Positions 40,891-49,351 of a stretch of DNA of 64,000 nucleotides are shown here, in pieces. The number at the start of each line of letters is the position of its first letter. The stretch's first letter is position 1. Origin of the DNA: an uncultured Spirochaetales bacterium (GTDB lineage: Bacteria > Spirochaetota > Spirochaetia > Sphaerochaetales > Sphaerochaetaceae); assembly GCA_902781545.1 (NCBI GenBank), contig CACZJR010000004.1:1-64000 (forward strand), written 5' to 3'. The translations under genes and the position numbers were made by a program. The notes under the pieces are model-generated. The model ran no database searches, was not told the DNA's origin, and saw only the letters and a list, made by a program, of their open reading frames with translations.

Positions 40891-41960
40891 TGCTTGGTTT
40901 TGTTTTTGTGGGCCTGATCTTCATGGCCATTCTATTTGAGATTCTGAGCCTCAGGGACCCGCTGAAGAACATAACTGTCAGCTATGACATGGACATGCTC
41001 ATGTCAGAGCCAGGCGAGCAGATCACGGTAAGCTACCAGGTGACCAACACAGGAAAACTCCCTGTACTTTATCTGGGGCTCTCGTTCTCATTCGACCAGG
41101 GAGTCACAATCTGTGAGGACCAGAAATGGCTGGAAAGACACGTCACCAGGTCGTTCACCGGAATCAGTGTGGACAGGAGCCTCTTCCTCATGCCCTACAA
41201 ATGCATCAGGGGCAGGTTCCACATCTCGCTTGACAAGCGCGGGATCTACAGGCTGGGGCGCTGTTACCTTGAGGCAGGCGACATCCTGGGGTTAAGGACA
41301 GCCGTCACCACCATCGAGGGGGCAAAGACAATCGTCTGCACAGCTGCCCTTGCGGAGAATGATCCTGAGGTAGAGGTCCTTGGAGGCTTTCTGGGTGACA
41401 TCTCCGTCAGGCGCTTCATAATGGAGGACCCGAGTCTTCTTGTAGGCTACAAGGAATACACCGGAGTGGAGCCCATGAAGAAGATATCGTGGATTCAGAG
41501 TGCAAAGACCGGAAAGCTCATGGTGAAGCAGAACGATTTCACGCTGGACACCGATGTGGCCATAGCTGTGAACCTTGAGAGAAGCAACGCATCCCCTGTT
41601 GACCTTGAGCGGTGCCTTGAGCTGGCACGCACAGCATGCGAGAAGCTTGAGGAGATGAAGATCCCTTATGCCTTCATCTCAAACGGAGACCTCAGGGACC
41701 TGCAGCAGGGCTTCGGAAGGAGCCATCTCTCGGCCATCCTGAGGAACATCGGGCTTTCTGCCCCGGCATGCTACAAGAGCTTTGACTCGCTGATAGACAA
41801 ATGCATAGCGGGAAACCGCAACAACAGAAGCTATATCCTGGTCACCCCGTATCTTGATGAGCAGGACAGGAAGGCACTTGCAAGACTTCAGAGCGTCTCT
41901 GACCACGAGGTCTGCGTGCTTTATGGCGGAAAACAAAGATTCAAGGAGGCCGCAGTATGA
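40890..41960 (+). CDS. DUF58 domain protein
   Basis: A 356-residue protein with a short hydrophobic start and the DUF58 core RRFIMEDPSLLVGYKEYTGVEPMKKISW, including the conserved R/K-x-Y-x3-D-x3-I-x-W context. The C-terminal part resembles a von Willebrand A-like fold. It overlaps moxR by one base and the next gene by four bases. It is the usual partner of MoxR ATPases. Confidence 0.92.
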   Translation: MLGFVFVGLIFMAILFEILSLRDPLKNITVSYDMDMLMSEPGEQITVSYQVTNTGKLPVLYLGLSFSFDQGVTICEDQKWLERHVTRSFTGISVDRSLFLMPYKCIRGRFHISLDKRGIYRLGRCYLEAGDILGLRTAVTTIEGAKTIVCTAALAENDPEVEVLGGFLGDISVRRFIMEDPSLLVGYKEYTGVEPMKKISWIQSAKTGKLMVKQNDFTLDTDVAIAVNLERSNASPVDLERCLELARTACEKLEEMKIPYAFISNGDLRDLQQGFGRSHLSAILRNIGLSAPACYKSFDSLIDKCIAGNRNNRSYILVTPYLDEQDRKALARLQSVSDHEVCVLYGGKQRFKEAAV

Positions 41961-43165
41961 AGGTTGCGTCAGGATTGAGGGTTGCTTTTTATATTTGTCT
42001 TATCTTCGCACTTATCTGCACAATGCCCTGGTTCAGGTCAAGTACATTGATTTTTGTGATATTCACTGCATTATGTACTGTTGAAAGTCTGTTCTTACCT
42101 TCAGTCAAGAACAGATTATTGCGGCTTCTCCTGGCCCTTGCCCCAGCTGTGGTGACCTTTGCAACATCCCTCTCCTGGGCTAAGGCAAATCCGGTGGCGG
42201 CCGTGCTTCTGGCTCTTGTGGCCATTTACTATGTCGTGTTCATGACCGTCGGAAGGTTCGAGACCGAATACTGGAGATTCCGCAGCTCATTCATAGGGCT
42301 TATCTCCGCCGCATGCTTTGTGAGCCTGCTGTGTCTGATCATCTACATTGTAGTGGAGGACGCCGCAAAGGAGAGGATCAACCTCCCCGGAGTCATGGGA
42401 TTCACGATCACCTGCGCCCTTCTGGGCATGATAATCCTCTCTGAGATGCGTAAGGGCAATCCGGATGCGAAATGGCGCTCCATGAACGCGGGCAGGATCC
42501 TCATTCTGTTCGCATCAGCGGCAGCTGCCCTGGCCGTCCTCTATCTGGTCCTTACGTTCGTGTTCTCCCTAATTACGCCGACACTCGGGCCTCAGGCACC
42601 AAAACTCAAGACGGAGCGCATCAGGTTCCAGAACGATGCGGTCATCGGATACACCCCGCTCACAAACAAGACGGGCTATGTCTCCGATGACGAGTCATTG
42701 AAGGAAGACGCCCCTGTAGTCGTCCTTGAGAAGGAGGACGAGCAAGGCTTCCCGTGGGTCCTTGTCTGCGTCTGCGCCTTTGTGGTCATTGCAGGAGCTG
42801 TGACTGCGGTCATTATCATCAGGAAGAAGAAGGCAAAGGCCGTGGAGGATGTTGTCCAGAGAACACCGGAGGAGCAGGCCCAGTTTGATAAGATCGAGGC
42901 AATTAGGGCAATCTTCCGCCAGTACATCCTCCTTGTCCGCAAGGAAGGTGCCGAGATCTCAAGGGGAAGCACCTCAGCTGATGTCCTTGAGTCCGCAAGG
43001 GAGCTCAGCGATAGCGAGGAGAAGGGCCTCTCCGATGAGGAGAGCGCTCTTAGGGAGATTTACATCCGCGCCCGCTACGGAGACCCGAACGGCATCACAG
43101 ACGAGGATGTCTCAAATGCCCGCAGCCTCTTCGAGAAGATCTCCGAGGCAAACAAGCTCAGTTGA
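41957..43165 (+). CDS. Membrane protein with DUF4129-like C-terminus
   Basis: A 402-residue protein with about seven membrane helices and a C-terminal cytoplasmic or periplasmic segment (FDKIEAIRAIFRQYILLVRKEGAEI, TSADVLESARELSD) that fits DUF4129. In many operons this position holds a transglutaminase-like protein; here the Cys-His-Asp catalytic core is not found, so the enzymatic domain is missing. It overlaps the end of the convergent esterase pseudogene by eight bases. Confidence 0.75.
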   Translation: MKVASGLRVAFYICLIFALICTMPWFRSSTLIFVIFTALCTVESLFLPSVKNRLLRLLLALAPAVVTFATSLSWAKANPVAAVLLALVAIYYVVFMTVGRFETEYWRFRSSFIGLISAACFVSLLCLIIYIVVEDAAKERINLPGVMGFTITCALLGMIILSEMRKGNPDAKWRSMNAGRILILFASAAAALAVLYLVLTFVFSLITPTLGPQAPKLKTERIRFQNDAVIGYTPLTNKTGYVSDDESLKEDAPVVVLEKEDEQGFPWVLVCVCAFVVIAGAVTAVIIIRKKKAKAVEDVVQRTPEEQAQFDKIEAIRAIFRQYILLVRKEGAEISRGSTSADVLESARELSDSEEKGLSDEESALREIYIRARYGDPNGITDEDVSNARSLFEKISEANKLS

Positions 43166-44135
43166 AGTATTCTGCGCAATAATCGTAGATCAGTTTTATG
43201 AGTTCCCTCTCCTTATCCAGGTCACATGCCAGGGAATGACCTGAGTTAGGCATTACCACCGTATCATGCCTTACGCCGTGATCATCAAGGGCCTTCTCCA
43301 GCACAATCCTGCTGGAAGGAGGCACTACCCCGTCAAGAGATCCGAATGCTGACAATACTGGGACACTTGAGCCTGTGACGTAAGTGAACGGAGATATCTT
43401 GCGCCAGATTGCCTCTGCCTGTCCGTTTCTCACCATCTCCGCAGTGACGGTCTCCCCGCTGAACAGGCTGATCCATGCGGCATCGCCCTCTGCAGAGCCG
43501 TCAAGGCCGGACTGGTTCCTCACCATCCAGTGTATCTCTCCGTTGCGCCAGAGCGCAGGCTCGAATGATGTGGGCCCAGACATCTGGATTATGAACCTCA
43601 CCGGAAGCGCGGATGCGGAGGCCTCCTTGAAGCCGTACATCATGGCCTGGCAGGCTCCTGCGGAGAAGCCGGAGACGGCCATATCCTCAAGCTCCATACC
43701 CAGCTCAGTGCATTTCTCCTTTATTGCGCTTACGGCGGCCTTGACCTCTTCGTTGATCTTCAGGATGTTGGTGTCCACTCCCTCTGCCTTAAGCGTGTAG
43801 CTTATTGATGCGGCCACATAGCCGTGATCTGCGTAATTGCGGCAGTACATCGCTCCGTCCTTCTTGTCCCCGCCGGTCCAGCTTCCTCCGTGGATGAACA
43901 GGATCAGATGGTCCGCCTCCAGAGCCGTGATGTCCTCTGGAAGGTACAGGTCGTATACATTGCGCTCAGCCTATCCGTAGCGCAGGTCCCTGATCACCTC
44001 GCCGTTGTAGTCCACGTCAAAGAGAGCGTTTGCCTCCGCGAGCTTTGTCTTTGCGTCGTTGATCGCAAAGCAGCCGGTGAGCAGAAACAGGACCAGGATG
44101 AATGCACAGGCAGTAAATATTGATCTTTTTCTCAT
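43158..44135 (-). pseudogene. Lipoprotein alpha/beta esterase gene with in-frame amber codon
   Basis: From ATG 44135 the frame gives a lipoprotein signal ending in LFLLTGC (Cys22). Codon 55 (43971-43973) is TAG, within LRYG*AERNVYDLYLP. The frame continues without other errors through the oxyanion HGGSW, the nucleophile GFSAG, SLDG and the final His in NSGHS. Homologues have Ser or Asp at this place, so one base change (TCG to TAG) would explain it. Without readthrough only a truncated, cytoplasmic protein from 43850 could form. The gene follows the P13-like gene by nine bases. Confidence 0.8.
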
Positions 44136-44144
44136 ACCCTGCCC

Positions 44145-44525
44145 CTAGTACCTCAGAGGTGCGTTCCAGCCAAGGATCCTTGAGACTATAAGCGTCACAA
44201 GCCCTGCTCCCAGCACGCCTGCGCTGACATAGATGTCGGCCTTTGTCACATCACCGACCATGGCCCTCAGACCGTTGTAGACAATGATGCTGCCTGCAAG
44301 ACTCAGCCCTCCTGACACGGCAAGGGTAGTTCCTGTGATGTCCAGGCCCAGCAGCATCTTGGCGCTGTCCCTGTCACCCTGATGCCTTGAGCCTGCTCCG
44401 AACCCGATGAATGTGTTCTGAAGCTGGAACTTCCTGGTCTGCTGGTCCTGCTGCTCCCCTTCCGAGGCAAATGCGACAGCAGAGACTGACAGAAGCACAA
44501 TGATTATCAAAACAAGTCTTTTCAT
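44145..44525 (-). CDS. P13-like outer-membrane/porin candidate
   Basis: About 126 residues from ATG 44525. An N-terminal signal peptide (MKRLVLIIIVLLSVSAVAFA) is followed by FQLQNTFIGFGAGSRHQGD and several short hydrophobic segments, a layout like the P13-family porins of spirochaetes. Identity to P13 is not proven. It is transcribed toward the esterase pseudogene and may share its promoter. Confidence 0.6.
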   Translation of the reverse strand: MKRLVLIIIVLLSVSAVAFASEGEQQDQQTRKFQLQNTFIGFGAGSRHQGDRDSAKMLLGLDITGTTLAVSGGLSLAGSIIVYNGLRAMVGDVTKADIYVSAGVLGAGLVTLIVSRILGWNAPLRY

Positions 44526-44602
44526 TTCCCGCCCTCTGATTCGGTATAGCATCTTGCATGACCGAGTTCAAGACAGATAGAATGAATTCACAGGAGGATC
44601 AG

Positions 44603-44737
44603 GTGCATTTCAGAATCCCGCTTTGGCTCAGGATAACAGTCGCAGTCATACTTGCCGCAGCCCTGGTCGCTGTCCTGTTCACCGGCGGGAAAATGATCCT
44701 TGACATCTGGGCTGAATCCAGGGGAATCAACGTCTGA
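44603..44737 (+). CDS. 44-residue single-pass membrane protein
   Basis: A GTG at 44603 has AGGAGG five bases upstream, and 44 codons follow to TGA. The protein MHFRIPLWLRITVAVILAAA has one membrane helix (about 8-28) and a short polar tail (ILDIWAESRGINV). An ATG at 44558 in the same frame would give 59 residues but lacks a ribosome binding site. No family is known to me. Confidence 0.5.
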   Translation: MHFRIPLWLRITVAVILAAALVAVLFTGGKMILDIWAESRGINV

Positions 44738-44811
44738 TCCACGTGCTTTCTCAGTAGTATATATTGACTATTGACCCTTTATTCTGCAAGAATCTCCCCA
44801 AGAGAAACGCC

Positions 44812-45999
44812 ATGGATCTATTCGATAAGTTCAAAGATACAAACAGCTATTACCACCAGTCCATAGATGTCCGCGCAGCCGGAATCTACCCCTATTTCCA
44901 TTGCCTGGAGTCAAGACAGGCCCCTGAGGTCATCATGGAGGGCAAGCGCCGCATCATGCTCGGCTCCAACAACTACCTCGGCCTGACATCAAACCAGACC
45001 GTAATTGACGCGGGAGTCAAAGCACTTGAGAAATACGGCACAGGCTGCTCAGGCTCACGCTTCCTGAACGGGACACTGGATCTTCACCTGAAGCTTGAGA
45101 AAGAGCTCTCCGAGTTCTTCGGAAAGCAGGCATCCATGACATTCTCCACAGGCTTCCAGTCGAACCTCGGAATCCTCAGCGCAATCTGCTCCAGAGGCGA
45201 CTACATCATCTGTGACCGCGAGAACCATGCCAGCATCTACGACGGCGCCAAGCTCTCCTATGCCGAGATGAAGCGCTATTACCACAATGACATGGACTCC
45301 CTGGAGCGAATCCTGAAGAAACTTGAGGATGCCCCCAAGCTGATTGTCACAGACGGCGTGTTCAGCATGAGCGGAGACATCGCCAAACTGCCTGACATCG
45401 TGGATCTGGCACACAAGTACAACGCACGCGTCATGGTGGACGATTCCCACGGGATAGGCACAATCGGAAAAGGCGGCCGCGGAACCGCATCATACTACGG
45501 GCTTGAGGACCAGGTCGATATCATAATGGGCACCTTCAGCAAGTCATTCGCAAGCCTCGGAGGTTTTGCCTCGGCAGATGAGATTGTGATTGACTACATG
45601 CGCCACATGTCACGCCCGTTCATGTTCTCGGCAAGCCTTCCTCCGGCAAACGCCGCCACGGCTACAGCGGCATTGGAGTACCTTGTGGCGCATCCCGAGC
45701 TCAAGGACCAGCTCACACAGGCCGCGGACAACCTGAGAAGCGCCCTTGCTGCACGCAACGTGAAGTTCAAGAGCACCCTCACCCCGATCATCCCGATCTA
45801 CACCTCAGACGGCAACACCACCCTGAGAATCGTCCGCGACCTCTATGACGAGGGTGTCTTCGTCAACGCGGTTCTCCCGCCAGCCACCACAGAGAACGAG
45901 TGCCTTATCCGCACCAGCCTCATGGCGAACATCACAAAGGACCTCATCGAGGAGGCCGCTGACAAGATTGCCATGGTGCTGGGCAGATATCTCGGTTAA
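44812..45999 (+). CDS. Serine palmitoyltransferase-like PLP enzyme (alpha-oxoamine synthase)
   Basis: A 395-residue protein from ATG 44812. The PLP lysine is Lys244 in TFSKSFAS. The segments GSNNYLGLTS, KYGTGCSGSRFLNGTLDLH, FSTGFQSNLG and DDSHGIG fit bacterial serine palmitoyltransferases better than 2-amino-3-ketobutyrate ligase or BioF. It would condense an acyl-CoA with an amino acid, the first step of sphingoid-base synthesis. No companion sphingolipid genes are next to it; the PAP2/AUR1-like gene is 39 kb away. Confidence 0.75.
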   Translation: MDLFDKFKDTNSYYHQSIDVRAAGIYPYFHCLESRQAPEVIMEGKRRIMLGSNNYLGLTSNQTVIDAGVKALEKYGTGCSGSRFLNGTLDLHLKLEKELSEFFGKQASMTFSTGFQSNLGILSAICSRGDYIICDRENHASIYDGAKLSYAEMKRYYHNDMDSLERILKKLEDAPKLIVTDGVFSMSGDIAKLPDIVDLAHKYNARVMVDDSHGIGTIGKGGRGTASYYGLEDQVDIIMGTFSKSFASLGGFASADEIVIDYMRHMSRPFMFSASLPPANAATATAALEYLVAHPELKDQLTQAADNLRSALAARNVKFKSTLTPIIPIYTSDGNTTLRIVRDLYDEGVFVNAVLPPATTENECLIRTSLMANITKDLIEEAADKIAMVLGRYLG

Positions 46000-46012
46000 T
46001 TCTCAATAAAAG

Positions 46013-46040
46013 TTGCGATTACGGAATAACGGTGTATAAT
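46013..46040 (+). promoter_or_regulatory. Promoter of the MFS-lyase unit
   Basis: TTGCGA at 46013-46018 and TATAAT at 46035-46040 have a 16-base spacer. The predicted start is near 46047. Confidence 0.6.
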
Positions 46041-46054
46041 GAATCTGTGAGGTT

Positions 46055-46082
46055 TTGAATTCGATTGCAATAATTTTTGCAA
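46055..46082 (+). promoter_or_regulatory. Shared operator of the lyase/transporter regulon, site 1
   Basis: TTGAATTCGATTGCAA at 46055-46070 is followed by TTGCAA at 46077-46082. The same 16 bases occur in inverse orientation at 55833-55848 upstream of the lyase3 unit, with the same 12-base step to the next TTGCAA. Here the site begins about eight bases after the predicted start, a typical place for a repressor. Confidence 0.7.
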
Positions 46083-46146
46083 CAAATCTGAAACCCATCA
46101 TATGCCTCCTCCATGGGGACGTAAGAACCGAAAGTGGAGTATTTGT

Positions 46147-47388
46147 ATGACTAAGAACAGATTCAACACCAACAACCTCTCCGGAAAGATCTGGACGCTC
46201 CAGTTCTTCAAGGTGTTCCTGATTGCAACAATGGTGTCTATGGTGGCCCAGCTGCAGGCAACCACCTTCCCCCTATATGTACAGAGTCTTGGCGGGAACC
46301 TTGTGATTGCGGGACTCATGACAAGTGTCTACATGGGAACCTCGGCAATCTGCAAGCCGTTTGTCGGAAAGCTTCTCAACAACAACCCAAGGAAGAAGCT
46401 CTTCTTCATCTTCGGAATCATCTTCGCCATCATACTCTCATCCTTCGGATTCATGAACGTGGTGCTGATGATCATGATCGTCAGGGCCCTGAACGCACCG
46501 TGTTACTCGATCTTCTCCACATCCGCCACCACAATGGCTACGGATTACATTCCGGATGACAGGCTGATCGAGGGAATCGGACAGTACAACTTCTCCGCCA
46601 CTATATCATCGGCCTTCGGGGCATCACTTGCGCTGTTCATAATCGACCACTTCGGATACAAGTACCTCTTCTTCACATGCTCGGCCTTTGTGGTCATAGG
46701 CCTGATAATCGGATCAACTCTGAAATACGATGACCCGATCATCCGCAAGCGCGAGTACATGAAGGAGCATCCGGAGGAGAAGGAGGAGGTTCAGAAGACC
46801 TATACCTTCTCACAGAAGATGAAGACCCTCTTCACAACCCCGATGCTCTTCCCGTGCATCATGATGTTCTTCATCCATATCGGAGCCGGCGGAACGGTCA
46901 CATACCTTCCCACATGGGCAAAGACAGTCGGAATCGCGGGAATCGGGACATTCTTCACCGTCCAGGCCATCACTCTCGCCATCAGCCGTCTCACTGTAGG
47001 TAAGATCACCAAGGGAATAGGCTCAAGGTGGACGCTTATGATCGGAATCATCTGTGTTGAGATCTGTATGTTTGGAATCAGGTTCTGCACCTCAATGGCA
47101 CCGATCATCTGTCTGGGACTTCTCCTCGGATTCGGAAACGGACTCATCCAGCCCACAATGCATGCCATTGTGGTCATGCTTGCCCCTGCCGAGGAGAAGG
47201 GAATGGCGAACTCCATCTTCGCCATGTCCACTGAGGCAGGCGCATGTGTCTGCTCTCTGACCTTGGGAATCATAGCCCAGAAGCTCGGAATCCAGAACGT
47301 CTTCTCCTACGGAGCGATATTCCCGCTGGTCTCACTCATAGTCTACTTCGCAAAGGTCAGAGGCCAGATAAAAGAACTGAAAATCTAA
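46147..47388 (+). CDS. Major facilitator superfamily transporter
   Basis: A 413-residue carrier with 12 predicted membrane helices from ATG 46147, preceded by GTGGAG. The cytoplasmic loop after helix 6 is charged (IIRKREYMKEHPEEKEE). Features such as NNNPRKKLFF after helix 2 and RALNAPCYSIF fit MFS carriers of sugar-acid or drug type. It is followed 28 bases later by lyase1, so the substrate of the carrier is probably the substrate or product of the lyase. Confidence 0.9.
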   Translation: MTKNRFNTNNLSGKIWTLQFFKVFLIATMVSMVAQLQATTFPLYVQSLGGNLVIAGLMTSVYMGTSAICKPFVGKLLNNNPRKKLFFIFGIIFAIILSSFGFMNVVLMIMIVRALNAPCYSIFSTSATTMATDYIPDDRLIEGIGQYNFSATISSAFGASLALFIIDHFGYKYLFFTCSAFVVIGLIIGSTLKYDDPIIRKREYMKEHPEEKEEVQKTYTFSQKMKTLFTTPMLFPCIMMFFIHIGAGGTVTYLPTWAKTVGIAGIGTFFTVQAITLAISRLTVGKITKGIGSRWTLMIGIICVEICMFGIRFCTSMAPIICLGLLLGFGNGLIQPTMHAIVVMLAPAEEKGMANSIFAMSTEAGACVCSLTLGIIAQKLGIQNVFSYGAIFPLVSLIVYFAKVRGQIKELKI

Positions 47389-47416
47389 TATCACCAAACA
47401 TAAGGGAGGAAAAACC

Positions 47417-48313
47417 ATGTATCAGATGAAAAAGAAAAGGACAACACTTAAGGAGCTTGTGGCCAAGGAATGCATAGTAGCACCGTGCATCTATGACTGC
47501 ATGTCGGCAAAGGCTGCTGAGATCGCAGGATACAAGGCCCTTCTTCTCAGCGGGGGCGAAATCGAGGAGTCTTTCCTTGGGCTTCCCAACATGGGAATCC
47601 ATACAATAGACGATCTCTGCAAGATCACTTACAACATCTCGACAGTTTCCCCTCTTCCGATCTCAGTTGATATGGACAACGGATTCGGTGAGCCTCTTGC
47701 GGTATTCAGGAACTGTGAGCGTCTGGTGAGAGCCGGAGCCATGGGAATCCAGCTGGAGGACAAGGCATGCGAGGGTCCGAACAAGCTTCTCTCAAGAAAA
47801 GACTACATCGCCAAGATCAAGGCAGCAGTCGATGCCGTCAAAGGCACAGACTGCATGATCATCGCCAGGAACCATGTCAATGTTGCTGAGGATCCGGAGG
47901 AAGCTGTCGCACGTGCCCTTGAGGCCCTTGAGGCAGGAGCAGAGATGACGCTCTGTCTTCCAAGGAACATGGAGCAGGCAAAGTACATCGCAGACCACGT
48001 CCCGGGATGGAAGATGTTCCCGGATATCGGATGCGACAGGAACGGAAACCCGTCAGCGGATGTCCCGGGCCTTGCAGCCATGGGCTACAACTTCGTGACC
48101 ATGCACTTCTTCCTCAAGGCCGCCATGAACGCCATGATCAGGCACGGAAGGGAGAACCTGAAGAACCTGAACAACAGGTACACCTGCATGGAGGAGATTG
48201 ACGGAATCTACGGCGCAAGCGCAATGCCGTTCATGAACGCGCAGGATTACTTTGATCTTGAGAACACATGGACAGGAGAGAACAAGGTCTGGAAGGGACC
48301 TGCTCCCAGATGA
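47417..48313 (+). CDS. Isocitrate lyase/PEP mutase superfamily enzyme, paralogue 1
   Basis: A 298-residue TIM-barrel enzyme. The metal-binding segment SVDMDNGFG and the IQLEDKA segment correspond to the Asp/Glu ligands of the superfamily, and APCIYDCMSAKAAEIAG is the typical start. The lyase loop K-(K/R)-C-G-H of isocitrate and methylisocitrate lyases is absent, so it is not one of those. Relatives cleave or hydrolyse 2-hydroxy-dicarboxylic acids or C-P compounds. It follows the MFS gene and ends at a bidirectional terminator. Confidence 0.88.
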   Translation: MYQMKKKRTTLKELVAKECIVAPCIYDCMSAKAAEIAGYKALLLSGGEIEESFLGLPNMGIHTIDDLCKITYNISTVSPLPISVDMDNGFGEPLAVFRNCERLVRAGAMGIQLEDKACEGPNKLLSRKDYIAKIKAAVDAVKGTDCMIIARNHVNVAEDPEEAVARALEALEAGAEMTLCLPRNMEQAKYIADHVPGWKMFPDIGCDRNGNPSADVPGLAAMGYNFVTMHFFLKAAMNAMIRHGRENLKNLNNRYTCMEEIDGIYGASAMPFMNAQDYFDLENTWTGENKVWKGPAPR

Positions 48314-48331
48314 TTGTAAAATGAACAAAAG

Positions 48332-48358
48332 AAAGCAGCCCGGCCGGGCTGCTTTTTA
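48332..48358. terminator. Bidirectional terminator between lyase1 and oppF1
   Basis: 48332-48355 is a perfect 24-bp palindrome with core CGGCCG, with T runs on both sides. It ends the MFS-lyase1 transcript on the plus strand and the opp1 transcript on the minus strand. Confidence 0.9.
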
Positions 48359-49351
48359 TTTGTCTTTGGAGAACTGCTCAGCGAAATGACATGCCACGGA
48401 GTGGTTGCCTCCTATGTCCTTCAATGCAGGGCACTCCTTGCTGCAGATGTCCTTGGCATAGATGCATCTGGGATGGAACGGACAGCCTGAAGGAGCATGT
48501 GTCGGACTTGGAACCTCGCCCTGGAGGATTATCCTCTCCCTGGTACGCTCCTCATCGTAATCGACAGTCGGAACTGCGGACAGAAGGGATCTGGTGTAAG
48601 GATGCACCGGGTTCCTGAAGATCTGCTTGGCGTCCATCATCTCCACTATATGGCCAAGGTACATGACCGCGATCACATCGGCTATGTGCTTCACAACCGC
48701 AATGTCATGGGCAATGAAGATATAAGTCAGCCCCAGCTCTTCCTTGAGCCTTTCGAACAGGTTGATGATCTGGGCCTGGATGCTGACGTCAAGGGCGGAC
48801 ACAGGCTCATCGCATACCACTAGGGTGGGCTTGCAGGCAAGTGCACGTGCGATTCCGAGTCTCTGACGCTGGCCGCCTGAGAGCTCATGAGGATATCTGT
48901 CAGCCATGGTCGGTGAGAGCTCTACAAGGGTGAGAAGCCTGTCTATCTCAGAGCTTATCTCCTCCTTTGAGTGAGGCTTATGGTCTCCGACTATTGCATC
49001 CTTGAGGATGGTCCTGAGATTCTGGCGTGGATTGAGAGAGCCGTAAGGATCCTGGAAGATCAGCTGGATGTCCCTGCGGTTCTCCTTCAACTCAGATTTC
49101 TTGAGCTTGGCGATATCCCTGCCCTTATAGATGATGTGTCCGTCCGTGGGGTCGTTTATCCTCAGGATGCATTTGCCTGTTGTAGTCTTTCCGCAGCCTG
49201 ATTCGCCGACAAGACCCAAAGTCTGACCCTTTTTGACACTGAATGAGACATCATCGACTGCCTTGACAGTCTGCTTGTTGAAGCCTTTTGCCGTCCTGAA
49301 ATACATCTTCAGGTTCTGTACATCAAGTATCACATCTTTTTCTTCAGCCAT
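48356..49351 (-). CDS. oppF: Oligopeptide-type ABC transporter ATPase OppF, system 1
   Basis: About 331 residues from ATG 49351. Walker A GESGCGKTT, signature LSGGQRQRLGIARAL and Walker B VVCDEPVSALD are intact. The C-terminal OppD/F domain with four Cys (CPFHPRCIYAKDICSKECPAL) can bind an iron-sulfur cluster. It is the last gene of the opp1 unit, overlapping oppD by eight bases. Confidence 0.93.
   Translation of the reverse strand: MAEEKDVILDVQNLKMYFRTAKGFNKQTVKAVDDVSFSVKKGQTLGLVGESGCGKTTTGKCILRINDPTDGHIIYKGRDIAKLKKSELKENRRDIQLIFQDPYGSLNPRQNLRTILKDAIVGDHKPHSKEEISSEIDRLLTLVELSPTMADRYPHELSGGQRQRLGIARALACKPTLVVCDEPVSALDVSIQAQIINLFERLKEELGLTYIFIAHDIAVVKHIADVIAVMYLGHIVEMMDAKQIFRNPVHPYTRSLLSAVPTVDYDEERTRERIILQGEVPSPTHAPSGCPFHPRCIYAKDICSKECPALKDIGGNHSVACHFAEQFSKDK

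Noticed and set aside
47417-48313. Isocitrate lyase (glyoxylate shunt) or methylisocitrate lyase
   Set aside because: The K-K/R-C-G-H catalytic loop is missing and no malate synthase or methylcitrate synthase gene is near.
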